Source: Azadirachta indica (Eukaryota > Streptophyta > Magnoliopsida > Sapindales > Meliaceae). From it: a stretch of 64,000 nucleotides of DNA. The stretch lies in NCBI GenBank assembly GCA_022749755.1, contig CM040452.1, positions 310,001 to 374,000 on the forward strand. The letters are read 5' to 3'. Numbering within the stretch: the stretch's first letter is position 1; every line of letters starts with the position of its first letter. The notes beneath the pieces were generated by a model. The model saw only the letters and a program-made list of their open reading frames with translations, was not told where the DNA came from and ran no database searches. Below, one piece after another: positions 37,721 through 49,390 of this stretch. The position numbers and the translations under genes were made by a program.

Positions 37721-38070
37721 ATCTTCGAATTTATTGAAATTAAAAAACAAAAGAATCAATGATTCATATATATTTTAATGAGAGAATACAGTGAACTGTA
37801 AAGCAATTTGAAATATAGAGATATAATATTTTTTATTGATTGCTCAAGGAATATTATAACCCTCTATCTATAGAGAAAAATAAAAAAACAAATTTAACAA
37901 AAAATAAAAATTATATAAATGCAAAATTTTGGTCCATCAATTATTTGACTGATTTATGGCAGAATATCATTTTGGTTTAAATCAAATTCTTGTCATGAAT
38001 ACCAATATAAGAGTAATTGTCTTGGATTTGTGCAGAATCTTTTCAGCATCTTCGATTAATTCTTATCATT
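37721..38070 (+). repeat. Dispersed repeat, copy 1 (LTR-like)
   Basis: About 280-350 bp similar to 38830-39115: TTTTTATTGATTG.T.A.GGAATATTA, ATAGAGAAAAAT, ACAAGATTTTGG-type block, TGATTTATG.CAGAATAT, GTAAGAGTAATTGT.TTG.ATTTGT. The 'TATTGATT...TACAACCCTCTATTTATAG' type of sequence is common in copia LTRs. Confidence 0.65.
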
Positions 38071-38639
38071 TTTATGTCAAGAAAAATTTTCAACTTTCAA
38101 ATGTTAGCTAGTATATTATTCCTGCCATCCTTTTGTGAAGAAAATCTTTCAAATTCTTATCAAAAAGCATTCCTACCATTCTTGTCAAGAAAATCTTCTA
38201 GTTTATGTTATCTGCTTTAAGACAACCTAATATTTGTTGTCCTTTTTAAGGTACCTTAATTTCCGTAGCCTTTTAAGGAAGTAATTTCAAATTTCTTTTT
38301 TAAATCCTAAAATTAATTCTGCCCCTTCTTTTTCTTTTTTTTTTTTTAATCTTTCTCCCTTTTTTTGTTTTAAGGCCTAAACCGGACTACGTATCCTATA
38401 AGACTAAATACTAGGAATGAGAGTGAGAAAACCTGGCAAAATACTTTTTTTCTTCTTTTGAATGGAGGACCAAAATGCAACATTATTTATTACTAAAAGA
38501 AAAATAGTAATAAAATAATCATTAGAAAACATAATTGAAATTAACCAGCCAATGTCATCCACGTGAGTCATCAGTGGTAGTGGTGTAGTACAAGACACGT
38601 GGATGGCGACGAATCGAGCCGTTAAAAGTAGAAGGCTAA

Positions 38640-38800
38640 GGTTTTTGTAATTCTTTCTATTTACAAAAAAATTAAAATTTCACGCTCTGCGAGTATTAAT
38701 AATAACGCATCATCGACGATTTTTGTCCTTTCTTTTCTTTATAAAAAAATTAAGATTTCAGTCTCCGAATACTACTAGCAATGCATCATCGACATGTTTA
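38640..38800 (+). repeat. Imperfect tandem duplication (~95 bp)
   Basis: Two neighbouring units, each with a T-rich start, TACAAAAAAATTAAAATTTCA and AA..ACGCATCATCGAC. Confidence 0.6.
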
Positions 38801-38829
38801 ATTTAAATACGACTCTCAAACCTATTATG

Positions 38830-39115
38830 ATATCATTAAAAATTTTATAATATAGAGGAAAATGGTATTTTTCATTGATTAGTTACGGAATATTACAACT
38901 CTCTATTTATGGAGAAAAATTAAAAATAAATTTTAATAAAAATTTAAAATTACATAAACACAAGATTTTGGTTTTCATAAATTATTTAAATGATTTATGA
39001 CAGAATATATATCATTTTGGTTTAATTCAAATTTTTGCTATGTATATCAACGTAAGAGTAATTGTTTTGAATTTGTACAGGTCTTTTTAGTATCTTCAAT
39101 TGATTCTTATCAACT
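38830..39115 (+). repeat. Dispersed repeat, copy 2 (LTR-like)
   Basis: Direct copy of 37781-38070. A further partial piece (AATTGAAAACAAAAGAATTAATGAT) follows at about 39155, matching 37733. Confidence 0.65.
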
Positions 39116-39717
39116 TGGATGCTTCTAATTCCTTTTGAAGAATTTGTTTATTGAAATTGAAAACAAAAGAATTAATGATCTATGTGTGTCCATTGATATT
39201 GGATATCAGAACATAGTGAGTTGGATGGTTCTAATTTTTCTGAAGAATTTGCTCCCAACATGATAATTAAGCAACCTCCAACTCATTAGGAACTTTGCAT
39301 GCTCCAAGCACGCATCCTAAAATAGCTTTTTCTGGCTCCACAAGCGTCCTTCTGAAAAGAAATAAAAAAAAATACCAAACACTTAAGTATTCTCTTTATA
39401 ACTTATTATTATTTCTTACGTAAATTATTTTATTATCTCATACTGGTCCTTAATCGCAGAATAAGAGTAGCCTATAAAAGAGAAAATTATCTTATTTTTG
39501 TTTTAATTTAAAAAATAATACTGAACAATCACAATTTAACTAGTATATATATACACTAATATTTACCTATTATTCATCCCACTTAAAAGCGAAAAATAAT
39601 TTTATTTCGATAACTTCATACGTCTTACATAGATTATTAATCTACATAATAAAACTAAGATCTAAATGAAAAAATTAAATACTAAATATTCCAATAATAA
39701 TTAAGCAAATCGACCAA

Positions 39718-41214
39718 TTAAAGCTTGCAAAAGATCACAGTCTTCTTGTCGTTGCATGAATCCTTCATCGTAGATCCTTGAATCATTCTCTTCATCTCTT
39801 TTTCAAACCTCTCCATATTTGAAGGCGGCAACAGTATTGGTATCAGAGTTCCGCTTTCCCCATCCTCTTTTATGTACCTGAGAAAGAAACTAATCAAAGA
39901 AATAGCGCCAGCAACTCCTCCAAGAACTGGTTTTCCCCATCCCAAATCAACTTCCGCAAGTCCAATCTTTGTCAGATCCGAAATAATGAAATTAGCCTTA
40001 GACGGGAACTTTGCAAGTCGCCCCTTGATCACCATAAGATCCGCTACTGACCTTATATACTCCTCATTCACTTTAGCCTTGGCCGCCTTCATCAATTTAA
40101 CAGCATATTCCAATGGACTTCTGCATAAAACTTCTGCTTTTGAACATACACCTGCGAATGCCATCGCATTTCCGTAGTACCCAGTTGGTAAATACATATT
40201 ATAACTTTTTCCTCGAACGTTAACCGTACATGAAAATCGGACAATTTCTTCAGGATCTAGTTTAAGAGCAATTGTTCGACATCTCCATATGAACGCGGCT
40301 AACAATTCGAAGGTTGAACAGTTTCTGAGGTACAGCGGAAGCTGCTGTCTTAGGGCTTTTATGTCTTTGGGGCCAAAATAGAATGATTTGTGGATCATGT
40401 CATTTGGGTTTGTAGTTGTGAAGACATCTGGGACCGAATTGTTGTTTGCTTCCTCGTATTCATGTTGAATGCATGTTATTTGGGGTGGATTTCTAGCGTT
40501 TAACAATTCTCGTTGCCAAACAGGAAACACCGATGGTGAATGTTTTCCTCGAGCCATTTCCTCAATGGTTTTCAGGAATTGCATCAAACCAAATCCGTCC
40601 CAAATTGTGTGGTTGAAACGTAAGCCAACAATGAATCCTCCACACGTCAATCGAGTAACCTATACATATATATATATTCATCAATATATTTCATAAAGTA
40701 ATACTACGAGTTAAATTAACTTAAGTTCTTTATTTGAAGAACATTTTGATAAATGGATGCTCACTTGTATCAAGAGCAAAGGGCAACCAAGAATGCCATC
40801 AGAGCCTGGAACATTGTAGAGCAGTTCGTTCAAATATGGGCACGGTGGCTGGACTGCATTGCCAAGCTGCTCAAGTTTGAAGTTAGCGTCAGCTTCAATA
40901 AAAAAGACTCCTTCACCATTGCAATCCACCGTAAGCTTGCGGTTAGGACCTTCTCTAAGCCTACCAGCTAAAGGATAATAAAACACAAGTGCCCTACTTA
41001 CAGCTTCTTTGATGACCTTAACCGGATCCTTCCCTCTCATTGAAGGTTCAGGATTATTCTCGTAAAAGAATAATGCGGGAACATGAAACCTTAGACTTTC
41101 CTGGTCATCTATGTCGGAAAGGTTTTTCATTTCTCGCGGTGTAGACCTTGCAGGAATGATTAGTTCGTGGGGCTTACGAGTGACTGAGAGAACCTGAGGA
41201 AAGAAATTTGCCAT
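39718..41214 (-). CDS. BAHD acyltransferase (alcohol acyltransferase-like)
   Basis: Cytosolic acyl-CoA-dependent O-acyltransferase; relatives include benzyl-alcohol benzoyltransferases and methanol anthraniloyltransferases. Two exons: 41214-40765 and 40659-39718, joined by a 105-bp GT-AG intron in phase 0 ([15 protein letters not shown]), the usual position in this clade. 463 residues, normal for the family. Catalytic HTIWD (HXXXD) at residues 167-171 and the structural DFGWG motif as DLGWG at 388-392. I chose ATG 41214 ([19 protein letters not shown]) since relatives start about here; an in-frame ATG at 41262 would add 16 residues. No stops or shifts: the only gene in the window that looks fully functional. 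Substrate unknown. It could acylate a sesquiterpene alcohol or a volatile alcohol; clustering favours the first only weakly. Confidence 0.93.
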
Positions 41215-41404
41215 TGCTGGGTTATATTGGCTTGAGAAATGAAGGTTTTGAAAGATTGACAAAGATAAATAATTTATAAATGTTTATGTGGAAGGAAAAA
41301 TATGGAGGAGAATCTATAGAGAATTCAGTATTAGAAAGCTATTTGAACACAGTAAGGTGGGTTTTTTTTTTTTTTTTTCGTGATGCCTCTTTATGGACCT
41401 TTCA

Positions 41405-41413
41405 TTTTATATA
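41405..41413 (-). promoter_or_regulatory. Candidate TATA box of the BAHD gene
   Basis: Minus-strand TATATAAAA 191 bp upstream of the ATG. The predicted leader would contain an A18 run (T run at 41361-41378 on the plus strand). Confidence 0.5.
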
Positions 41414-41803
41414 GGCATGTTTAAGTCGGTGGTTTACAATACAAACTATGAGTTGTTGCTAAACTATTGCTAACAGTAATTATTGCTAAATTAAGTCTAG
41501 CTAGACAGGTTTCTTCTGGTGAACGCTCATGGACTTTAACTTGACTGCTGTATCTACTTGGTACGTTAATATGATTATTTTAAGTTTTAGAATTCAATTT
41601 ATTCTTTTCTTTTAATTTTATAACTGTGTTAAAATTAATTTTCACGTCAACTCATTTAAGTTTAAGAATTCAATTTACACTTTTCTTTTAATTTTACAAC
41701 TGTTTTAAAATTAAGTTACACGATTTAAACTCATCAATTTTTACAGTTGTATGTTCTAGAAATTTCATAAAAATTACTAGTACTATAGTTATATCATTTG
41801 ACT

Positions 41804-42207
41804 AAATTTACTGCTGCCTTGCTTACTGCTATCGTTTCTCCTAGCTGCTGTTGGTAGTGATCCTGATATTGCTGCTTATTTGCTGTTACTACTGGATGCT
41901 GCTGTTAGCTGCTGGTTATATTGCAATTTACTGCCAGCTCTGCTGATGCTGTTTTCTCTACTGTCCTTCTTTCGGTTAATTTTGTGCTCGACTGATTCAA
42001 TTTCTGTTTTTTTCTCTATTGTCCTGCTGTTGATGGCTTTATTTTTTCTTGCTGCTGTTAATGCTGGGTGCTGCACTTAGTTTCTTTTGGTCGCAGCCTG
42101 CTGCTTACTTTATTTGCATACGGGCTTATTATACGCCAACTGGTTGTTTTTTTATCTCCTTTCTCACTAATTTTAATAATATATTAGCTTGTATTAAAAA
42201 AGAAAAA
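41804..42207 (+). mobile_element. CTG-rich poly(A) retroelement, copy 2
   Basis: A 404-bp insertion upstream of the BAHD gene, bounded by a 17-bp target-site duplication AGTTATATCATTTGACT (41787-41803) and AGTTATCTCATTTGACT (42208-42224), one mismatch. It begins with CTG/TGCTG-rich sequence, has TAATAATATATTA near the 3' end and an A-rich tail (TTAAAAAAGAAAAAA). The same layout, tail and near-terminal motif occur in the insertion at 24361-24937. Open frames on both strands (about 66 codons) are by-products of the CTG-rich composition. Confidence 0.7.
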
Positions 42208-42224
42208 AGTTATCTCATTTGACT

Positions 42225-43000
42225 CCTTTGACTTTTCTTTTTTCTTTTTTTAATTATTCAGACTAATTATGAGTAGCAAATTTGAATTACTATACCTTTG
42301 TTCTACTTCTAATCCCTATGTTAGTAGGGGTGGGCTTCTGCTTTTGCGGAAAACAATAAAAAATTGTACAGAAAAAGAAAAGTAACTTCAACATCAAAGA
42401 CAATTGATAAACTTATCTGCTAGGAAATAAATAAAATTTATAAGGTTATTTCTAAAGTTATAATTAAATACACTTATTCAGATTTTAGATTTTAGTATTA
42501 AGTAAAAAATATTCAATTAATTTTGTTCACATATAATTTTTAAATTTTCGATGTTTAGTTAAAAAATACTTTTAAAATATTTACATTATTGAAATTGAAT
42601 TTTATTTAGAATTCAAATTAAAAAAGCATTTATTATCAATATCTAAAAAACAAAAACTTTATAAAACATTAAATAAACTATATATATTAGAAAAAGATTA
42701 CTTTAAGTTAAAAAGTTTAATTAGTTTATTAGTAAATATATGTGAAAGACGTAATTTTACATACGAATAAAATGAAATGGAATTGCATTTGATTCACATG
42801 CCACTTAAGTTAAAATTTTTGAACTAATGTTGAAGTAAAAAATATGAATTATTCAAACATATACAAACACTAGCGCAAAGAATTTATTTGTATGTTGGAA
42901 AAGAACTTAAAAGTCTTTAAAAAAAATTTAGTTATAATAGTTTCAAAATTGTCTATTAAAATCTTAATTATATCCTTATTTATTCTTCAATAGTAGCTAT
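42225..43000. other. AT-rich flank shared with 28.9-29.3 kb
   Basis: 42440-42890 repeats 28900-29265 in direct orientation. No coding content seen. Confidence 0.6.
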
Positions 43001-43339
43001 TGATATTAATAATACCCAGTGGAGGTAGGGGGGAAAGATGAGATTTCTCTATCTCTCATCTATCTTTCGTTGGGTGTTTTTCCTTATTATATATTATATT
43101 CTTTCCTTATTGACGTGAATCTTTCCCTGCTAATTACTTTGACATCCAAATTTATTTAATTCTTTCCTTTTCTCTCTTTCTCCTTCCTTTCTGAGTACGG
43201 CCTCTAACATGCCCGTGGCGACGGATTTAATTGACCAACTCCGGCAACTTCTTGCTTCTCCTTCAACGGCTTCGGTTTATAAGCCATTACCAGTTATGTG
43301 AATTATGGTTTTGATAGGGATATCTTAGTGAACTGGGCA

Positions 43340-43435
43340 TTTATTGGCACCTTCGCAAGGCTGCAAAAACTTTGATCCTTTCTTGGCGTGCGCTTCCAAA
43401 AGGCTGGATTAAGGTCAACACGGAACAAAAATTTT
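43340..43435 (+). mobile_element. Possible LINE scrap
   Basis: A short plus-strand reading YWHLRKAAKTLILSWRALPK then GWIKVNT resembles the linker before the RNase H domain of plant LINEs (W..P..GW.KVNTDG). Too short to be sure. Confidence 0.35.
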
Positions 43436-45102
43436 AAGAATTAACTTTCAGTAACAAACAAGCCCTCGACCTCTTTGCTTCTAACTAAGAGACTAAAACA
43501 AGTAGGCTATTTTTTTAGACAGATTTTATTTTCTGTTGTTAAAAAATGCAGAATCTCTATTTATTTTTGATATATCAATTTTGTTATATAATTATACTTA
43601 ATTTATCAATCATTAAGTAGTATACTTAATATTGTTTAGTTTATTTTAAGTATACTACTTATATGTTTTATCATTTTAGTATTATTTTACAGGTATTGAT
43701 GTATTTTAACATAAAAAGATATACAAATGAAGCATAAAAGCATGTTTGCTAACCATCCTAGAAATCACAAACTTTCGTTTTTGGGGACTAAAGTGCAAGC
43801 TAATGAGAACTAAAATGAAAAAACATGAAATTAGAGACTAAAATATGCGATAATAGAAAGAAGAGAGATCTAATTGAAATTAAACGTGTGATTCACCACG
43901 GACGGCAGAAAGTATGGCGCGGCCTCGACACTAGAGCGGCGTGCGACCGCACTGTTTGCGACTCAAGACGTTTTTTATAGCATTTGATTATTTTCTGCTT
44001 TAGATCAAAATAGATAGTCAGATTTAATAATATTCTATATTTTTATATTTTTACATTTTTCAATTAAGAGTCACCACAACCGCTTGAAAAAAATGAAGTT
44101 ACAGAGTGAAGACAGAAAAAGAGGATAGAGAAAGAGAGAGATTAAGCTAGAGATAGAAGGAAAAATTAAAAAAGATGATGGATGGATTTATAAATTCTTG
44201 AGGATGAAAGTTCTCTCAAATTAGTTTATCTCTCTCCATGTTTTATTTCATCTCAAATAGAATAACTTTTGTGTTTATTAAGATTATATATTTGCTTATT
44301 GAATTTTTTATAATTAAATTTAAATTTTATCCCAGACGTGGCTAAATTTATTTCTTAAGAAAATAATTTAATTTACTGAAACTATTCATTTTTTAATATT
44401 ATGCTATTCATAATATATATATAGTGTTAAGTATTTATCATAATTTTTAATATTTTTAAATATTTGCCTAATATTTGAATGAATAATAGACTGATATGAA
44501 TTGAGAGATAATTATTAAGTATAAACCGTGTGATAAATGTTTTAAATTATATATTAAATAAAAGTGTACTAATATAATTTATGCAATTTAAATTAAATTG
44601 TCACTAATAGTAACACGCTCTCACTTAATCAAATTTATATAGATATAGTAAAGTTTTAGATGTAAAGTAGTTTTAATTGATTTCGGAGAGATTGTGGAAT
44701 AAGAGAAGATAATTAATTGACAATACTACTGATATTAAATTAAAATAATATCAATTAAAAAATTAAATACGACTAATTAAGATAAAATTATTCACTTTAG
44801 ATTTTGTTATTTGTTAAATGTTTTAATTAATTTGTTAAGTAGTTAATTTTTCTCTATTTTTATTTTTCACTCAAATTGACGATCGATTTCTTCACATAAA
44901 TTTAGGATTAATTACTTTCAGTATTTAATTAATTAATATTTCTCATATAATCGATATTCTTTTATCATTATATTACTTGTTAAGATCTCATGTACTTGTA
45001 GGTATTGTATATACATTGCACAAATCACACAACAGCTTTAGTTTATGATCATTTGTTAAGAATAGTACCAATTAAACAAACAAGTATTTTCTGTATTTGC
45101 AG
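43436..45102. other. AT-rich intergenic DNA
   Basis: 43890-43980 is a small GC-rich patch (GGCGCGGCCTCGACAC) like an LTR leader. 45000-45102 may be the end of a TPS intron 6. Nothing else recognised. Confidence 0.5.
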
Positions 45103-45316
45103 GATGAGAAAAAGAGGAGACATGTTACCCCTGGTGTCTTTCCTAAAGGAATATAGAACCTCAAGAATAGAAACAGCTGAAAAAGTTTAAGACAATGATT
45201 GTTGATGGATGGAAGTATATAAATGAAGAATGTATGAGGCCAACAATTGTTCTTCTGAAACTAATTAATGTAATTGTTGACGTCTACGTATAGCAAAAGT
45301 GTTTTACAAAGATATA
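45103..45316 (+). pseudogene. TPS exon 7 relic
   Basis: After an acceptor TTTGCAG the sequence reads DEKKRRHV, then goes out of frame while staying recognisable at the DNA level: AAGGAATATAGAACCTCAAGAAT, AATGAAGAATGTATGAGGCCAACAATTGTTC, AACTAATTAATGTAATTGTTGACGTC. It ends at TTTTACAAAGAT, so the last third is lost. A separate copy from those at 16 kb, 18 kb and 24 kb. Confidence 0.85.
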
Positions 45317-46559
45317 GGAATGGATTTTAAAGTTTAAAAATCATATGTGGGAAAACAAATTTTGGATAACAGTAATTTAAAAAAAAATTGCCAAACACTT
45401 GAAATGGATTTTAAAGCTTAAAAATCAGTTTTAAGATTTTCAACAGCAATCCAAAACGGACTAAAAAACAATACAAATTATAATTTTTTTAATTTAGTCG
45501 ATTAATTACTTCATAATTATTTTTAATTTTTCAATTTAATCAAGTTAAAAATTTTTAAAATCATTTTCTTAATAAAAATTTGCTAAAATAATAAACAAAT
45601 AACAAAATTAAATAAATTTTAATTAGAATAATATGTTTTGTCAAATGAAATAATCAATTTGTAATTAATGAATTAATTTTTTGTAATGTAGTAATATAAA
45701 ATTAACAAAACAAAAAATTTCTTAAGAAATTTTCTTTTCTAATTTCATTTTTTTATGTACCAAATAAAATATGTTTCTGCAAAATTATTGAAAAATAAAA
45801 AACCTTAAGATTTTATCAATTACATTAAAAACTAGAGGAAATTTACTATTATAATTATTTTTTTTATATACATTAACAAAGAAATTATAGTAAGTGTATC
45901 GATTAAATTTGATATTTTGTATAAATTGTTTAAATCAAATTGATGATTATTGTCAATTATTTTTGTAACAATTAATTTATGAAAAATTAAATATTGATAT
46001 ATATTTTTTTTAATAATAAAACTAAAAATTGATAATTTTAGGAGTTAATTTTTGTTAACTACTTTAAATATGTAATCAAGTGAAAGTCAATAAATTTAAT
46101 AGTTTAAATATGTTTTTGTAATACTTGAGATTTTTATCAAGATAATTTTTATTTTTGAGATTTTTTATATGATATAAATATATTAATTCTATAATTTAAA
46201 ATAATTCAAATTTAATTGTCTATATATAACTTAAATTATTAATTTAATTCTAAATAATGACAATTATGGATGAACATTAAATATATTTATTAAAACTTTT
46301 TAAAATTAATTTTTTAAAAAATAATTATATTTATAATCAAATTTATTTTATTAGAATTTAAAAATTATAATATTAAAACCTAATTATTGTTCCTTTGAAC
46401 AATTATAAAGAAAATAATTATAATAATAATATTATATTCAAACAATTGTTAAAAATAAAATTATTGTTAAAGTATATAATTATTTTATATGAATAATAAT
46501 AATTTAAAAATAATATTATTAATAATATAAATTAAATATTTATTCTAAATAATTTTATT
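45317..46559. other. Very AT-rich intergenic DNA
   Basis: Long A/T runs, no coding signal. Confidence 0.6.
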
Positions 46560-48930
46560 CACACTCCGTTTTAAAAAACAAACAAGCCCTTACTCTAGCT
46601 ACTTTCCTTGTGGAGTTGATATTATCCTTATTCAAGTCTTATCACCATTCTTCGTTTTTTAAAATTTCTTCATGAACTTGACGATTGGGAAGAGATCTGA
46701 AAAATGATCTATGGATCTCTAAATCAAGCTTTCTTATTTAAAAATATGATTCATTTTTATCGTAGTGTAATATTATTAACAATTTAATTTCTCATTATCT
46801 AATAATAATAATCATAATAATAACTAACTTATAAATTATTATTAAACACAATAAATATTGAACTCAAAAGAACTTATAAGTTATTCGTAGGAGTTAGCTT
46901 AGTCCATTATAAGATCTGGTGTTCCTCGTATGTCGAATCCTCCGCTAAAACCTTCATCAACTTATTTAGTTTCAATAGATAACAAACTTACGCATGTAGG
47001 ATCCATTCATATTAATTTATTTTATCAAACATAAATGTTATTTGGGGCCTCCTAAATATTGTTCGAGACCCATTCATTCTATTAGTCAACAATCCAAGGT
47101 CATTTCAATAAAATCATGCATAAAAGTAATTTTAATGCTAACACAACAACGATAGGACGTAATAAGATGTTTTGTAAACTCCAAAGGGATAATAGGTAAT
47201 TCAACTAAAGCTGAAGGGAGTTACAGGTAATTTTTTGAAATTCTACCGTCATTGATAATTTATAAATGTTAAAAAATTGGGAATAAAGATTACATTCTCA
47301 CAAATTTTTTACTTTTTATTTTTTCCTTCTTTGTAAGATTTTGTTTATTTTTTAATTAAAGTTTGAATATAAGTATTTAAATATTCAAAAGTCGTTTTAA
47401 CTTATATTTAAATATTTATTATAAGTATTTGAATATAATTAAATTAAAAATTTTAATTTAAATATAAATAATTAAATATTTAAATAAATTAAATATTTTA
47501 TTTATAAAATAATCTTAATTTATTATTTAATATTTATATATATTAACAACTTAATATTTATATTGAGACATATAGGATAAAAACAAAACATATTAATCTG
47601 ATTCATATTTTAATCAAATTTAAATTTCAGACATATTCAGTCTTGGATAAAAAAAATAGACACTACCTATAAATTGCGTGTCTAAATTAATATAATATAA
47701 TAATTTGTTTACCCAAAATTTGAAATATTTTTCTCACAACTGGAAATTTCTAACATTAACATAGAAATTCTAACATCAAAATTAAAATAGGAACTTGAAA
47801 ATTCTACAATAAAGTTTGTAATATTTAGCATATAGACATTCTACACATTTTTGTTGCATTTTTTTCTATTGTTGATTAAACAAATTTTAAAAAAAAAATT
47901 CTGTACGTAAAAAATTTTATGAATCTTTTTATATTTAAAAAGTGAGGAATAGAAATTTAAAGATTAAATTTCGAAGTTAGTAAAAACTAATTTTCTATGT
48001 TTTATGGGGACTAATTTTATATTTATATTGATTGATTTTAAATTTACAAGGGCTTTTTGGGAAAAGACCATTTTGCCGCCTCTGAGTCCTAACTGTTTCT
48101 TTTCTTACTCTTTAAAATGTCATTTTCTTCTAACGTCAGACGTTGCGTATGCTGGTGAGATTATTGTAATTTAAGTTCCCCAACGTACTTCAATCCACAC
48201 CTCTCTTTCTTGTGGAGTTGTTATTATATATATACTTTCATAATTCTTACGCTTTTTCTTTTTTTAATTTTTAAGGTCCTGAAAAAAGCTTTGCGAAAAT
48301 TTAACTCCTGAAATTTTAGTAAGTGATAAATATTCTGAATTTAAAAAAAATAGAAAAATACTCTTTTCACTTAATATTTAATCAAGGTTATTTAACGAAT
48401 CCGATTAGTTAAATTAGATGAAGTTTACATACGATCCATTACTGGACAGTTTTTTTAATTTAATATGATTCATCATCTAATATAATTTAATCCGGTCCGA
48501 CTCATTAAAACATTTCAAAAAGAATTTGACTAGGTATATTAAAAAAATAATCTTTCATCTAAAAGTATTAAACATGTGCTCTTCTTGAAATCTTTTATGA
48601 AATAACAATTAATTTTCGACAATTTCTTTGGATTCATTTTTTTTATTTCAAAAATTAAACTTAAAAAAGAAAAAAGTTCAAAAGTAAAAATTATGCACAT
48701 TTTCAATCTCCTTTTCCTTTTTTTTCTATTTCTCTCTATTTCAACTTCTTCGGCGACACAAAATTATATAGCTTTCAGTTGGCTGCAAAAAACAAAAAGA
48801 AGAGTGGTACTTTGGGAATTTGTGAATTATTTTTGGGTTCGAATTATGTATAACATTTTTATTTGCATTTCAATTTATTTTTGGAAATTGAGTTGATTGA
48901 ATTGGCGAAAGGACAATGGCGGCGGCCGTC
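46560..48930 (+). repeat. Segmental duplication, copy C
   Basis: Direct partner of 11440-14640. It lacks the LINE insertion and most of the proline-rich frame, and runs without a break into the TPS3 promoter and gene, which shows that the ancestral unit included a plus-strand TPS gene. Confidence 0.8.
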
Positions 48931-49390
48931 GGCATTTGGTGAGCAGAGTTTTTATTTTGGCTCCCAACGTCATAGCAGTAATATATAAACTTCAATTTGC
49001 ACACATTATATATATATATATATATACACAAATATTCAGCTAGCAAATGATAAGATGACTCAATAAACAGAACATCTAATGTAAGATTAGAATTAAGAGT
49101 GACAATATGAAACCAATACTTGAAGACTTTTTTATATGTATATCAATCGTCTGCATGCAAGTGACAGGATGCTTTTAATTTACACGAATAGTTGATATAT
49201 TTTATGAAGATATTAACTCCTTCCTTATCGAAACTGCTAATTAGTTATTAGCGATAATAATAATAATTTTTTAGTCCTATGAAGATGTCATGTTAGCCTA
49301 TAAATAAGGCTACATTTAAGCTACTTATAGGTCATCTATTGGCTATTGCTCTACATTGTTCTGCGAGTAGTAAGTAGAACAGTCCAAGAA
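48620..49390 (+). promoter_or_regulatory. TPS3 promoter and leader
   Basis: Most complete version of the promoter block also found at 7018-7930 and, in part, 14100-14630. The TATA box TATAAATA (49299-49306) lies 85 bp before the ATG. A (TA)n run is at 49008-49026. Repeated conservation of this block at three places suggests it was copied with TPS genes. Confidence 0.65.

Noticed and set aside
39872..40971. Plus-strand open frames opposite the BAHD gene
   Set aside because: Antisense of conserved BAHD exons; no independent family similarity.
41876..42080. Open frames of about 66 codons on both strands
   Set aside because: Both come from the CTG-rich body of the second retroelement copy; leucine-rich on one strand and Gln/Lys-rich on the other, as expected from composition.
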